Of a stretch of 64,000 nucleotides of DNA, positions 26,972 through 36,044 are shown in pieces. A program made the position numbers and the translations under genes. This DNA is from Mariniflexile sp044335535 (GTDB lineage Bacteria > Bacteroidota > Bacteroidia > Flavobacteriales > Flavobacteriaceae): contig NZ_JBIQVZ010000001.1 in assembly GCF_044335535.1 (NCBI RefSeq), positions 806,001-870,000 of the forward strand, read 5' to 3'. Each line of letters opens with the position of its first letter. The stretch's first letter is position 1. The notes beneath the pieces are model-generated. The model saw only the letters and a list, made by a program, of their open reading frames with translations, had not been told where the DNA came from and did not search any database.

Positions 26972-27934
26972 TTATTTCAAAAAATCAATATTGCGTTTCA
27001 ACCCTGAAAATTTGGTTCGTTTTACTGCCGAATTTTTAAATACTTTTTTAAAAACATCTTCCGTAATCTCTTCCCAATCTTTTTTTGACATAGATAATAG
27101 TTCTGGATGTGGATTGAATAATGGTTCGTTATGCGGTTTTGAAAATCGATTCCATGGACATACATCTTGACATACATCACAACCAAACATCCAATCATCA
27201 AATTTTCCCTTAAATTCCGTTGGTATGTTTTCTTTTAATTCGATGGTGAAATATGAAATGCATTTGCTTCCATCAACTACATATGGTTCGGTGATGGCTT
27301 GTGTTGGGCAAGCATCAATACATGCCGTACATGTGCCACAATGATCTGTTGTTTGCGAATCGTACTCCAACTCTAAATCGACAATCAATTCTGCAATAAA
27401 ATAAAACGATCCAACTTGCTGGGTTAGTAAATTACTATGCTTTCCAATCCAACCCAAGCCCGATTTTGCTGCCCAAGCTTTATCTAAAACGGGAGCGGAA
27501 TCTACAAAAGCACGCCCGTGAACGTCGCCAATTTCCTCTTGAATAAAATTTAGAAGTGATTTAAGCTTTTCTTTTATAACGAAATGATAATCGGTTCCAT
27601 AGGCATATTTAGAAATCTTAAAACTATTTTTTGTTTGGGTTTCTTTAGGATAATAATTCAATAATAAAGAAATAACGGATTTTGATGCTTCAACCAGTTT
27701 TGTTGGATCTAAACGTTTGTCAAAATGGTTTTCCATGTACTGCATTTGCCCATGCATGTTGTTGTTTAACCATTTTTCCAGTCGTGGTGCTTCTGCTTCT
27801 AAAAATTGTGCTTTACTAATGCCACAAGACAAAAAACCGAGGCGTTTGGCTTCGGTTTTTATGAGATTAGCCCTCTCTCTAACTCGCTCACCAAGGGAGG
27901 GAGAACTCAGCTTGCTTTTACTCTTGTTATCCAT
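26972..27934 (-). CDS. queG: Epoxyqueuosine reductase
   Basis: Protein of 320 residues performing the last step of queuosine synthesis in tRNA, reduction of epoxyqueuosine with cobalamin and two [4Fe-4S] clusters. Cluster motifs: CGTCTACIDACP (about residues 193-204) and CDVCQDVCPWN (about 252-262). The N-terminal flavin-fold-like domain includes KRLGFLSCGISKA. The ATG at 27934 gives MDNKSKSK, then SSPSLGERVRER (residues 10-21), then NLIKTEAKRLGF, where family members begin. The middle block is read from a repeat-like sequence (27872-27908). It lies 50 nt downstream of ruvB. Confidence 0.93.
   Translation of the reverse strand: MDNKSKSKLSSPSLGERVRERANLIKTEAKRLGFLSCGISKAQFLEAEAPRLEKWLNNNMHGQMQYMENHFDKRLDPTKLVEASKSVISLLLNYYPKETQTKNSFKISKYAYGTDYHFVIKEKLKSLLNFIQEEIGDVHGRAFVDSAPVLDKAWAAKSGLGWIGKHSNLLTQQVGSFYFIAELIVDLELEYDSQTTDHCGTCTACIDACPTQAITEPYVVDGSKCISYFTIELKENIPTEFKGKFDDWMFGCDVCQDVCPWNRFSKPHNEPLFNPHPELLSMSKKDWEEITEDVFKKVFKNSAVKRTKFSGLKRNIDFLK
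27872..27908. repeat. Probable interspersed repeat read in frame in the queG N-terminus
   Basis: The stretch CCCTCTCTCTAACTCGCTCA followed by CCAAGGGAGGGAGAAC has imperfect inverted ends and encodes SSPSLGERVRER. I recognise this as a dispersed repeat type of bacterial genomes; no second copy is in this window, so the call rests on that recognition and on misfit with the protein family. Confidence 0.5.
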
Positions 27935-27976
27935 ATTTACTTTATCCCTTAAAGGAATTATTAGTAAAAGTCCCCT

Positions 27977-28003
27977 TTGGGGATTTAGGGGAACAATCCA
28001 CCT
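27977..28003. repeat. CCCCTAAATCCCCAAAGGGGAC element overlapping the ruvB stop
   Basis: The plus strand reads GTCCCCTTTGGGGATTTAGGGG. It contains the palindrome CCCCTTTGGGG and supplies the ruvB stop codon and last residues. I know this sequence type as a dispersed repeat; only one copy is in the window. Confidence 0.45.
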
Positions 28004-29010
28004 TGAATGGATCCTTTTATTTTCCCTAAATGTTTATAGGCTAATTCGGTAACTTCACGCCCACGCGGGGTACGCATAATAAAACCTTGTTGTATTAAAA
28101 AGGGTTCGTAAACTTCCTCTATAGTTTCAGCACTTTCACTAACTGCCGTTGCCAACGTAGAAATTCCTACTGGTCCGCCTTTAAATTTATCAATTATCGT
28201 GGTTAAGATTTTGTTGTCCATTTCATCTAAACCAAAAGCATCTACATGCAATGCTTCTAATGCATATTTTGCGATTTTTATATCGATGCTACCATTTCCT
28301 TTTATTTGGGCAAAATCTCGAACACGACGTAACAAAGCATTGGCAATACGTGGTGTTCCTCTACTTCTACTGGCAATTTCTATGGCAGCCTCCATGGTAA
28401 TGGCAACATTTAATATGGAAGCACTACGTTGAACAATCGTTGTTAAAAGTTCGGTGTTATAATATTGTAATCTGCTTTGAATGCCAAAACGTGCACGCAT
28501 AGGCGCAGTTAACAAGCCTGAACGCGTCGTTGCACCAACCAAGGTAAACGGATTTAAATTGATTTGAACAGAACGTGCATTCGGGCCTGATTCGATCATA
28601 ATATCAATCTTGTAATCTTCCATGGCGGAGTACAAATACTCTTCTACAATGGGACTTAACCGATGGATTTCATCAATAAACAACACATCGCGTTCTTCAA
28701 GATTCGTGAGCAACCCTGCTAAATCACCAGGTTTGTCCAATACAGGGCCCGAAGTGATTTTTATACCAACATTTAGCTCATTTGCAAGAATGTGTGCAAG
28801 CGTCGTTTTACCTAGTCCCGGAGGGCCGTGAAATAGGGTATGGTCTAATGCTTCATCACGCAAATTGGCTGCTTGAACAAATATCTGAAGGTTTTCCAGC
28901 ACTTGGTCTTGACCCGTAAAATCATCAAAAGACAGGGGTCTTAACTTTTTTTCGACGTCTAATTCTTCTGGAGAAAAGTTTTCGTTTGTTGGATCTAGGC
29001 TTTCGTTCAT
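27985..29010 (-). CDS. ruvB: Holliday junction branch migration ATPase RuvB
   Basis: AAA+ ATPase of 341 residues, the normal length. Walker A GPPGLGKTTL (about 66-75), Walker B VLFIDEIHRL (about 115-124), sensor-type GATTRSGLLTAPMRARFGI, and the C-terminal winged-helix domain (FLIQQGFIMRTPRGREVTEL). It powers branch migration with RuvA (16865-17446). The last codons (GGLFP and the stop) run into a CCCCTAAATCCCCAAAGGGG repeat-like sequence at 27980-28000. Transcribed away from the coxA terminator and followed by queG. Confidence 0.97.
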   Translation of the reverse strand: MNESLDPTNENFSPEELDVEKKLRPLSFDDFTGQDQVLENLQIFVQAANLRDEALDHTLFHGPPGLGKTTLAHILANELNVGIKITSGPVLDKPGDLAGLLTNLEERDVLFIDEIHRLSPIVEEYLYSAMEDYKIDIMIESGPNARSVQINLNPFTLVGATTRSGLLTAPMRARFGIQSRLQYYNTELLTTIVQRSASILNVAITMEAAIEIASRSRGTPRIANALLRRVRDFAQIKGNGSIDIKIAKYALEALHVDAFGLDEMDNKILTTIIDKFKGGPVGISTLATAVSESAETIEEVYEPFLIQQGFIMRTPRGREVTELAYKHLGKIKGSIQGGLFP

Positions 29011-29019
29011 AGCAATTTC

Positions 29020-29098
29020 CTGTCTTCTCAGGAATCTTTTTTATTACTTATAGATATCGACAAAGTGGATTCCTGTATTTGCAGGAATAACAATAAAA
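29020..29098. repeat. Pair of ATTCCTG...CAGGAAT short palindromes upstream of ruvB
   Basis: TTTCCTGTCTTCTCAGGAAT (near 29026) and ATTCCTGTATTTGCAGGAAT (near 29072) are two diverged copies of the palindrome that is better preserved at 51593-51612 (ATTCCTGCCTTCGCAGGAAT). Confidence 0.6.
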
Positions 29099-29111
29099 GC
29101 AAATATAAAGA

Positions 29112-29138
29112 AAAAGCCTCTCTGATAACAGAAAGGCT
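29112..29138 (-). terminator. Rho-independent terminator of the act-cox operon
   Basis: Minus-strand stem AGCCTTTCTG / CAGAGAGGCT with one G-U pair and a TTAT loop, followed by U5. It lies 27 nt after the coxA stop. Confidence 0.75.
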
Positions 29139-29164
29139 CCTTTGTATTTTTATATTCAATAAAG

Positions 29165-30964
29165 TTAATGCTGAAGTTCTTCTTCGCCTTCTTTTAATGG
29201 AATATTTTGAGGCACAAAATCTACATCATGTCCTGGTTTACTATAATCATACGCCCAACGGTATACGTGTGGAATGTCTCCTGGCCAGTTACCGTGCATA
29301 TGCTCCACTGGTGTTGTCCATTCAAGCGTAGTTGATTTCCATGGATTTTGAGTGGCTTTCTTTCCATAGAAAATACTACTAAAAAAGTTATATAGATATA
29401 CTATTTGAACCACACCACCAATTAAAGCAAATATGGTAATGATAACATTTACGTTTGCTAAATCATCAAATAATGGAAAATTAGTATTTGTATAATAACG
29501 ACGTGGTAAACCTGCCATACCTATAAAATGCATTGGGAAAAACACCCCGTAAGCACAGACTGCTGTAATCCAGAAGTGGATATATCCTAAGTTTTTATTT
29601 AACATACGACCAAACATTTTTGGATACCAATGGTAAATACCTGCAAACATACCGTAAAGAGCCGATATACCCATTACTAAGTGGAAGTGGGCTACTACAA
29701 AGTACGTATCGTGTACATTAATATCTAAAGCACTATCTCCAAGAATAATACCTGTTAAACCTCCTGTAATGAATGTTGATACAAATCCAATGGAAAATAA
29801 CATGGCCGGGTTCATTTGTAAATTACCCTTCCAAAGTGTCGTAATCCAGTTAAAGGCTTTTACTGCTGAAGGAATTGCTATTAATAAGGTTGTAAATGTA
29901 AATACAGAACCTAAGAAAGGATTCATACCAGAAACAAACATATGATGTCCCCAAACTATAGTTGATAAGAATGCAATTGCCAAAATAGATGCTATCATAG
30001 CCCGGTAACCAAAAATAGGTTTACGTGAATTTGATGCCATAATCTCGGAAACTAATCCCATGGCTGGCAATATAACGATATATACCTCTGGGTGGCCTAA
30101 GAACCAAAATAAATGCTCAAACAATACAGGAGACCCTCCTTGGTAATGTAAAACTTCTCCTTGGATAAATATATCTGATAAAAAGAATGACGTTCCAAAA
30201 CTTCTATCCATTATTAATAATAATGCTGCAGATAACAATACTGGGAATGATATAATACCAATAACCGCAGTAATAAAAAATGCCCAAATAGTCAAAGGTA
30301 ATCTTGTCATAGACATCCCTTTAGTACGCAAGTTAATTACCGTAACTACATAGTTAAGCGATCCCATTAATGATGACGCAATAAAGATAGCCATAGACAC
30401 CAACCATAGTGTCATACCCATTCCAGACCCTCCTTGAGCCATTGGTAAAGCACTTAATGGTGGATAGATAGTCCATCCAGCAGCAGCAGGTCCAGCTTCA
30501 ACAAATAATGATGTCACCATGATTATACTAGAAAGGAAGAATAACCAATAAGAAATCATATTTAAAAATCCTGAAGCCATATCGCGTGCTCCAATTTGCA
30601 ACGGAATTAATAAGTTACTAAATGTTCCACTTAATCCAGCAGTTAGTACAAAGAATACCATGATGGTACCATGAATGGTTACCAACGCTAAATAAATATC
30701 GGCATCCATAACACCTTCTGGAGCCCATTTGCCTAATAATGCTTCAAACAATACGTTAGGTTCCTCTGGCCATGCAATTTGCATACGGAACATCATAGAC
30801 ATTAAAACACCTATTACCCCCATAATAGTACCAGTAACTAAGTACTGCTTAGCAATCATTTTATGATCCTGACTAAATATATATTTAGTTACAAAGGTCT
30901 CTTTATGATGATGTCCGTGGTCGTCATGAGCGTCGTGAGCGTGAGTATCTTCGTGTGCTGACAT
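29165..30964 (-). CDS. coxA: Cytochrome c oxidase subunit I (caa3 type)
   Basis: Haem-copper oxidase catalytic subunit of 599 residues with 12 or more helices. Metal-binding histidines are visible: GHPEVYIVILPA (CuB His and cross-linked Tyr), WGHHMFVSGM (CuB His pair) and HDTYFVVAHFHLVMG (haem a and a3 ligands). It reduces O2 to water and pumps protons at the inner membrane. The first 22 residues are a cytoplasmic His/Asp-rich tail with eight histidines. Last gene of the actABCDEF-coxBA operon, so electrons from alternative complex III probably pass directly to this oxidase. Confidence 0.97.
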   Translation of the reverse strand: MSAHEDTHAHDAHDDHGHHHKETFVTKYIFSQDHKMIAKQYLVTGTIMGVIGVLMSMMFRMQIAWPEEPNVLFEALLGKWAPEGVMDADIYLALVTIHGTIMVFFVLTAGLSGTFSNLLIPLQIGARDMASGFLNMISYWLFFLSSIIMVTSLFVEAGPAAAGWTIYPPLSALPMAQGGSGMGMTLWLVSMAIFIASSLMGSLNYVVTVINLRTKGMSMTRLPLTIWAFFITAVIGIISFPVLLSAALLLIMDRSFGTSFFLSDIFIQGEVLHYQGGSPVLFEHLFWFLGHPEVYIVILPAMGLVSEIMASNSRKPIFGYRAMIASILAIAFLSTIVWGHHMFVSGMNPFLGSVFTFTTLLIAIPSAVKAFNWITTLWKGNLQMNPAMLFSIGFVSTFITGGLTGIILGDSALDINVHDTYFVVAHFHLVMGISALYGMFAGIYHWYPKMFGRMLNKNLGYIHFWITAVCAYGVFFPMHFIGMAGLPRRYYTNTNFPLFDDLANVNVIITIFALIGGVVQIVYLYNFFSSIFYGKKATQNPWKSTTLEWTTPVEHMHGNWPGDIPHVYRWAYDYSKPGHDVDFVPQNIPLKEGEEELQH

Positions 30965-30992
30965 AATCTTATAGCGTATTTATCTTTTTTAA

Positions 30993-32060
30993 TTAATTAA
31001 CTAGAGAGTTTTTGAATTCTTTTTGCTCTTTCATCCAAGCATCATATTCTTCTTGAGTTTCCACTACAATCTTCATTTGCATGTTGTAATGGGATTTTCC
31101 ACAAATTTTATTACATAATAATAAATAATCAAATTCGTATCTATCTAAAGCCTCACCGCCTTCAGCAATTAACTTCTGACTTTTTTCAACTCTTATATTA
31201 TTAATGTTTGCAACTTTCTCAACCATCTCTGGTGTTTGTCTCATCTCTGAAGTAGTAACTTTTGGTGTAAATCCAAATTGGGTTATCATACCTGGTACAC
31301 AGTTCATCTGCGCTCTAAAATGTGGCATGTAAGCAGAATGTAATACATCTTGTGAACGCATTTTGAATAATACTGGCTTACCAACCGGCAAATGCAATTC
31401 GGTAGTAATAACATCATCTTGTGCATTTGGGTCAGCTTCATCTAAACCTAAAATATTAGCGCGATCGATATCAATTAAACGAACGTTAGCCTTTCCTAAT
31501 GTATTATCTGCACCGGCATATCTCGCTTTCCAGTTAAATTGTTGAGCATATAACTCTATAACTAATGGGTCGTCACTTTCATCAACACCCATGATATTTA
31601 TCCAGGTATTTAATCCGTAAATAATTAAACCCGCTAAAACGATAACTGGAATGATTGTCCAAATTGCTTCCAACTTATTGTTATCTGCAAAAAACAACGC
31701 TTTTTTACCCTTTTCTCCTTTATATTTAAAAGCAAAGTAGTGTAATAGGAATTGCGTAATGGTCTGTACAAAAAAGATGATAACTAATGATACAATCATT
31801 AAATTATCAATAGTTGGACCATGTTCTGAAGCAGAGTTTGACAATAATGGCAAATCGCCCCATTTTGCAAAACACACAATGGTAATTACATAAATGAACG
31901 CTAAGAAGCCCATCATTAAGTATCCATTGATTGTATTATCCTTGTCGTTGGCAACTTGAGAATTTTCGTTTTTAGCTTGAGCCAAATCGAAAATCTTTAC
32001 CATTTGCCAAATGGCAACTAAAATAAATACTAAAACTATAATTGTTAATAAAGCAGTCAT
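30993..32060 (-). CDS. coxB: Cytochrome c oxidase subunit II with CuA site
   Basis: Protein of 355 residues. Three hydrophobic segments (about 3-22, 45-65 and 87-108) plus a fourth (about 128-150), then a cupredoxin domain. CuA ligands: SAYMPHFRAQMN (His) and LLCNKICGKSHYNMQM (two Cys, His, Met). No CxxCH is present, so unlike many caa3 oxidases this subunit has no fused cytochrome c; electrons probably come from ActE or ActA. It contains an extra N-terminal membrane region compared with minimal subunit II. It lies 28 nt before coxA. Confidence 0.95.
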   Translation of the reverse strand: MTALLTIIVLVFILVAIWQMVKIFDLAQAKNENSQVANDKDNTINGYLMMGFLAFIYVITIVCFAKWGDLPLLSNSASEHGPTIDNLMIVSLVIIFFVQTITQFLLHYFAFKYKGEKGKKALFFADNNKLEAIWTIIPVIVLAGLIIYGLNTWINIMGVDESDDPLVIELYAQQFNWKARYAGADNTLGKANVRLIDIDRANILGLDEADPNAQDDVITTELHLPVGKPVLFKMRSQDVLHSAYMPHFRAQMNCVPGMITQFGFTPKVTTSEMRQTPEMVEKVANINNIRVEKSQKLIAEGGEALDRYEFDYLLLCNKICGKSHYNMQMKIVVETQEEYDAWMKEQKEFKNSLVN

Positions 32061-32090
32061 TGTTATCGTTCGTCTTTATATGTATCTTAA

Positions 32091-33446
32091 TTAATAATGA
32101 AAATCTTCACTTTCTTTTCTAAAAGGATATCCTTTTACTAGCAATGGTGCTTTTGTTAAAGCTGTAAATACTACAAATATGAATAATCCAGCAAAAAGCA
32201 CTATCGAACTAATTTCAGGAATACCAATAAACCATCTGTCCCCTACTGTAGCTGGCATTATCATATTGAAAATATCTATATAATGACCCGCCAATATTAC
32301 AAGACCTGCCATAACAACAAACCAAGGAATACGTTTATAGTCTGCATTCATCAACATTAAAATTGGGAATACAAAGTTCATAACCACCATACCTAAGAAT
32401 GGTAATTTGTAATCGTTAAAACGCGCTATAAAATAAGTGACCTCTTCTGGAATGTTTGAATACCAAATAAGCATGAATTGTGAGAACCATAAGTAAGTCC
32501 AGAAAATACTGAAAGCAAACATGAATTTAGCAACATCATGTAAATGATTTTCGTTAACAAACTCCAAATAATTTCTAGATTTTAAGTAGATAGTAATTAA
32601 TGCTAAAACAGTAATACCACTTACAAACATACTAGCAAATACATACCATCCAAATAAGGTTGAGAACCAGTGTGGATCTACACTCATAATCCAATCCCAA
32701 GACATCATAGATTCTGTATAAATAAAGAATACTAAGAATCCTGCTGCAATTCTAAAAGACTTTTTAAAGTTACTTTTATCTTCCGCCGTATCTTGAGCAA
32801 TAGAAAATTTACGGGCAAAATGACGGTATAAACTCCAACCGGCAATAAATACCAAACCTCTAAATGCAAACCATCCTATACTTAACCATCCCGATTTACC
32901 TTGGATTAATTTATCGTGGGCTACTACTTCTGGATCCATCCAAACAAATAAATTGTAATGACCAATAGTACCAGACGCTACAGCGATAGCTAAAACTATT
33001 AAAGCACCAGGCAATACATAAGCCGTCATGCCTTCCATCACTCTAAATAGTACTGGAGACCATCCAGCTTGGGATGCAATTTGGATCGCATAAAAAGCTA
33101 AAATCCCTAAGGCAATCATCATAAAGAAAAATGCAGCGACATATAGTGCAGACCATGGTCTGTTAGCTATTTGATGCTGTACATGCTCGATGTGTTCTTT
33201 GTGTTCATCTACTTGAGCATGAGCTTCTTCTCCATGCATATTTTCAGTGGCATGTGCATCATGACTTGGAGCCTCATGGGAAGCTTCTACTGCATGACCG
33301 CCACCGTGATGGGATTCTTCTGCAAGTAAGGTTTCAACTTCTTCAAAAGATTTATGAGATGTCATAAAACCATATCCTACACCTAATGCTCCTAATATCA
33401 TTAGAATGAAAGAAAATGTCTTTAATTTATTTGAAAATGTATACAT
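32091..33446 (-). CDS. actF: Alternative complex III subunit ActF (quinol:cytochrome c oxidoreductase membrane subunit)
   Basis: Polytopic protein of 451 residues with about ten helices, related to ActC. Segments SMMSWDWIMSVDPHWFSTLF and FWTYLWFSQFMLIWYSNIPEE are typical of this subunit. Between the first helix (about 9-28) and the second (about 98-120) there is a hydrophilic loop with twelve histidines mixed with glutamates. Alternative complex III oxidises quinol and reduces cytochrome c, replacing bc1. Second to last part of the act genes, directly before coxB. Confidence 0.93.
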   Translation of the reverse strand: MYTFSNKLKTFSFILMILGALGVGYGFMTSHKSFEEVETLLAEESHHGGGHAVEASHEAPSHDAHATENMHGEEAHAQVDEHKEHIEHVQHQIANRPWSALYVAAFFFMMIALGILAFYAIQIASQAGWSPVLFRVMEGMTAYVLPGALIVLAIAVASGTIGHYNLFVWMDPEVVAHDKLIQGKSGWLSIGWFAFRGLVFIAGWSLYRHFARKFSIAQDTAEDKSNFKKSFRIAAGFLVFFIYTESMMSWDWIMSVDPHWFSTLFGWYVFASMFVSGITVLALITIYLKSRNYLEFVNENHLHDVAKFMFAFSIFWTYLWFSQFMLIWYSNIPEEVTYFIARFNDYKLPFLGMVVMNFVFPILMLMNADYKRIPWFVVMAGLVILAGHYIDIFNMIMPATVGDRWFIGIPEISSIVLFAGLFIFVVFTALTKAPLLVKGYPFRKESEDFHY

Positions 33447-33468
33447 ATCTATAATAATCTTGTCTATC

Positions 33469-34023
33469 TTACTTTTCTAAATTAGCCTTTAATTCCAGTA
33501 CGTACGAAACTACTTGCCAACGCTCTTCTTCTTTCAATTGGTTAGCATACGAACCCATAGCATTTTTTCCGTAATATATAGTATGGTAAATACTGCCTTC
33601 GTTTATAGCTCTTCCTGCATCATCATAACTAGGAATACCAAGAATTTTTTCGCGTTTCACTAAATTTCCTTGTCCGTCTCCTTTATTACCATGACAAATT
33701 CCACAGTATATATCGTATAGTGCTTTACCTCTTTCTAAATCTACGCTGGTAGAATCTAATGGGCTTTTTAAAGTTTCTTTAGCTAACATGTAACCCTCTG
33801 TAGAGTTTTCAATATCAAAAGGAATAAAACCTCTTGCTATAGATCCTTCGGCAGGTAATTGTGCTTCAACACCATCTTTAAATGCGGCTTCTCCATAGGT
33901 TTCGTAACCAGCAGATTCATACATGTTTGGCATGAATTGGTAGTTTGGTGCTGTATCCTTTTTACATGATACAGCCACTAAAATAACTGCTAATACTAAT
34001 ATTTTAATTAAGCTCTTCATCAT
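33469..34023 (-). CDS. actE: Alternative complex III subunit ActE (monohaem cytochrome c lipoprotein)
   Basis: Protein of 184 residues. A lipoprotein signal peptide ends in VAVSC (acylated Cys20), and there is a single haem site, YCGICHGNKGDGQG (about residues 109-122), with a likely Met ligand in GKNAMGSYANQL. It faces the periplasm and probably hands electrons towards the oxidase. Two adjacent ATG codons (34023 and 34020) are possible starts. It begins 2 nt after actD ends. Confidence 0.92.
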   Translation of the reverse strand: MMKSLIKILVLAVILVAVSCKKDTAPNYQFMPNMYESAGYETYGEAAFKDGVEAQLPAEGSIARGFIPFDIENSTEGYMLAKETLKSPLDSTSVDLERGKALYDIYCGICHGNKGDGQGNLVKREKILGIPSYDDAGRAINEGSIYHTIYYGKNAMGSYANQLKEEERWQVVSYVLELKANLEK

Positions 34024-34025
34024 TA

Positions 34026-34556
34026 TTAATGCGCTTTATCAATTAAATTAATCTCAACTGCTCCAGTTTCTTTAAGCAAACTCTCAAGCTCTTCCTCATT
34101 TCCATCTACAGCAATTTCAATTAAAAAATGATCATCTGTAGTTCTTGGATCAGGATTTTCGGCATTTTTAAATGGCCACATTCTACTACGTAAGTAAAAA
34201 GTAATTACCATTAAATGCGCCGCAAAAAATACGGTTAACTCAAACATAATTGGCACGAATGCCGGCATATTCTCTATGTAGCTAAAACTTGGTTTACCAC
34301 CAATGTTTTGAGGCCAATCTTCAATCATTATATAATTCATCATAACAATTGCAACCGTTAAACCTACTAAACCATACATAAAAGCTGTAATAGCTATACG
34401 TGTTGGTGCTAACCCCATAGCTTTGTCTAGTCCGTGAACTGGAAATGGTGTATATATTTCTTCAATGTGGTATCTTTCTGCCTTAACCTTTTTAACAGCA
34501 GACATCAATACATCATCATCTGTATAAATAGCGTGAATTACTTTAGATGCTTCCAT
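34026..34556 (-). CDS. actD: Alternative complex III subunit ActD (DUF3341)
   Basis: Protein of 176 residues with two transmembrane helices (about 58-80 and 98-120) flanked by soluble ends. Segments AIYTDDDVLMSAVKKVK and IEEIYTPFPVHGLDKAMGL are the DUF3341 hallmark. It is a structural, cofactor-free subunit of the complex. It starts 3 nt after actC ends and 2 nt before actE begins, so the act genes are tightly coupled. Confidence 0.93.
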   Translation of the reverse strand: MEASKVIHAIYTDDDVLMSAVKKVKAERYHIEEIYTPFPVHGLDKAMGLAPTRIAITAFMYGLVGLTVAIVMMNYIMIEDWPQNIGGKPSFSYIENMPAFVPIMFELTVFFAAHLMVITFYLRSRMWPFKNAENPDPRTTDDHFLIEIAVDGNEEELESLLKETGAVEINLIDKAH

Positions 34557-34559
34557 TGC

Positions 34560-36017
34560 CTACGCTTCGTTTTTATTGTTAGTTACTTTATCTCCAGAGG
34601 TTCTTGCATCTGCTCCTGTCCCTACCAAACTATCACCTGCTTCTCTAATCTTTTTATATCGTTCTCCTGAAGATTTTAAAATAGTTTTCACCTCTGCTTG
34701 TGCAATTACAGGGAATGTTCTAGAGTATAATAAGAATAATACAAAGAAGAATCCTATAGTTCCAATAAAAATTCCAATATCTACAAATGTTGGAGAGAAC
34801 ATCGTCCATGATGATGGTAAGTAATCGCGGTGTAACGAGGTTACTATAATTACAAAACGCTCAAACCACATACCTATATTTACTACGATTGAGATAAAGA
34901 ATGAGAACATGATACTTGTTCTTAATTTCTTAAACCACATAAATTGTGGAGAGAATACATTACAGGTCATCATCGCCCAATATGCCCACCAGTAAGGACC
35001 TGTTGCTCTGTTTAAGAATGCATATTGTTCGTATTCAACACCAGAATACCATGCAATAAATAACTCAGTTATATATGCTACACCTACTATAGAACCCGTA
35101 ATCATGATTACAATGTTCATTAACTCGATGTGCTGTACTGTAATATAATCTTCAAGGTTACACACTTTTCTCATAATAATAAGAAGTGTATTTACCATCG
35201 CAAATCCTGAGAATACCGCTCCAGCAACGAAGTACGGAGGGAATATGGTCGTATGCCAACCTGGAATTACCGAAGTTGCGAAGTCAAACGATACGATAGT
35301 ATGTACAGAAAGTACAAGTGGCGTTGCTAAACCTGCAAGTACCAAAGATACTTCTTCAAAACGTTGCCAATCTTTAGCACGGCCAGACCAACCAAAACTT
35401 AACAAAGAATATATTTTCTTTTGAAAAGGTTTTATAGCTCTATCACGTAGCATAGCAAAATCTGGTAATAAACCTGTCCACCAGAATACTAATGATACCG
35501 ATAAGTATGTAGAAATCGCAAACACGTCCCAAAGTAATGGTGAGTTAAAGTTTACCCATAACGAACCAAATTGGTTTGGTATTGGTAACACCCAGTATCC
35601 TAACCAAGGACGACCCATGTGAATGATTGGAAATAAACCTGCTTGAACTACCGAGAAGATGGTCATCGCTTCTGCAGAACGGTTAATGGCCATTCTCCAT
35701 TTTTGACGGAATAATAAAAGTACCGCAGAGATAAGTGTTCCTGCGTGACCAATACCAACCCACCAAACGAAGTTAGTAATATCCCAAGCCCAACCTACAG
35801 TTTTATTTAAACCCCAAGTTCCAATACCTGTTGATATGGTATATAAAATACATCCAATTCCCCAAAGAAAGGCTACTAGTGCTATAGAGAAAACTATCCA
35901 CCATTGTTTATTTGCTTTTCCTTCTACTGGTTTAGCCACATCTACAGTAACATCGTGATATGATTTCTCGCCTGTAACTAAGGGTCTTCTAATAGGTGCT
36001 TCGTAATGAGACGCCAT
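34560..36017 (-). CDS. actC: Alternative complex III subunit ActC (NrfD-like membrane protein)
   Basis: NrfD/PsrC-like integral protein of 485 residues with about ten helices. Segments AWDITNFVWWVGIGHAGTLISAVL and FPIIHMGRPWLGYWVLPIPN identify the quinol-site subunit of alternative complex III. It works with ActB at the periplasmic face of the inner membrane. The C-terminal tail (about 450-485) is hydrophilic. It lies 27 nt downstream of actB. Confidence 0.94.
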   Translation of the reverse strand: MASHYEAPIRRPLVTGEKSYHDVTVDVAKPVEGKANKQWWIVFSIALVAFLWGIGCILYTISTGIGTWGLNKTVGWAWDITNFVWWVGIGHAGTLISAVLLLFRQKWRMAINRSAEAMTIFSVVQAGLFPIIHMGRPWLGYWVLPIPNQFGSLWVNFNSPLLWDVFAISTYLSVSLVFWWTGLLPDFAMLRDRAIKPFQKKIYSLLSFGWSGRAKDWQRFEEVSLVLAGLATPLVLSVHTIVSFDFATSVIPGWHTTIFPPYFVAGAVFSGFAMVNTLLIIMRKVCNLEDYITVQHIELMNIVIMITGSIVGVAYITELFIAWYSGVEYEQYAFLNRATGPYWWAYWAMMTCNVFSPQFMWFKKLRTSIMFSFFISIVVNIGMWFERFVIIVTSLHRDYLPSSWTMFSPTFVDIGIFIGTIGFFFVLFLLYSRTFPVIAQAEVKTILKSSGERYKKIREAGDSLVGTGADARTSGDKVTNNKNEA

Positions 36018-36044
36018 AATTATATAATTGATTCTTTAATTAGG

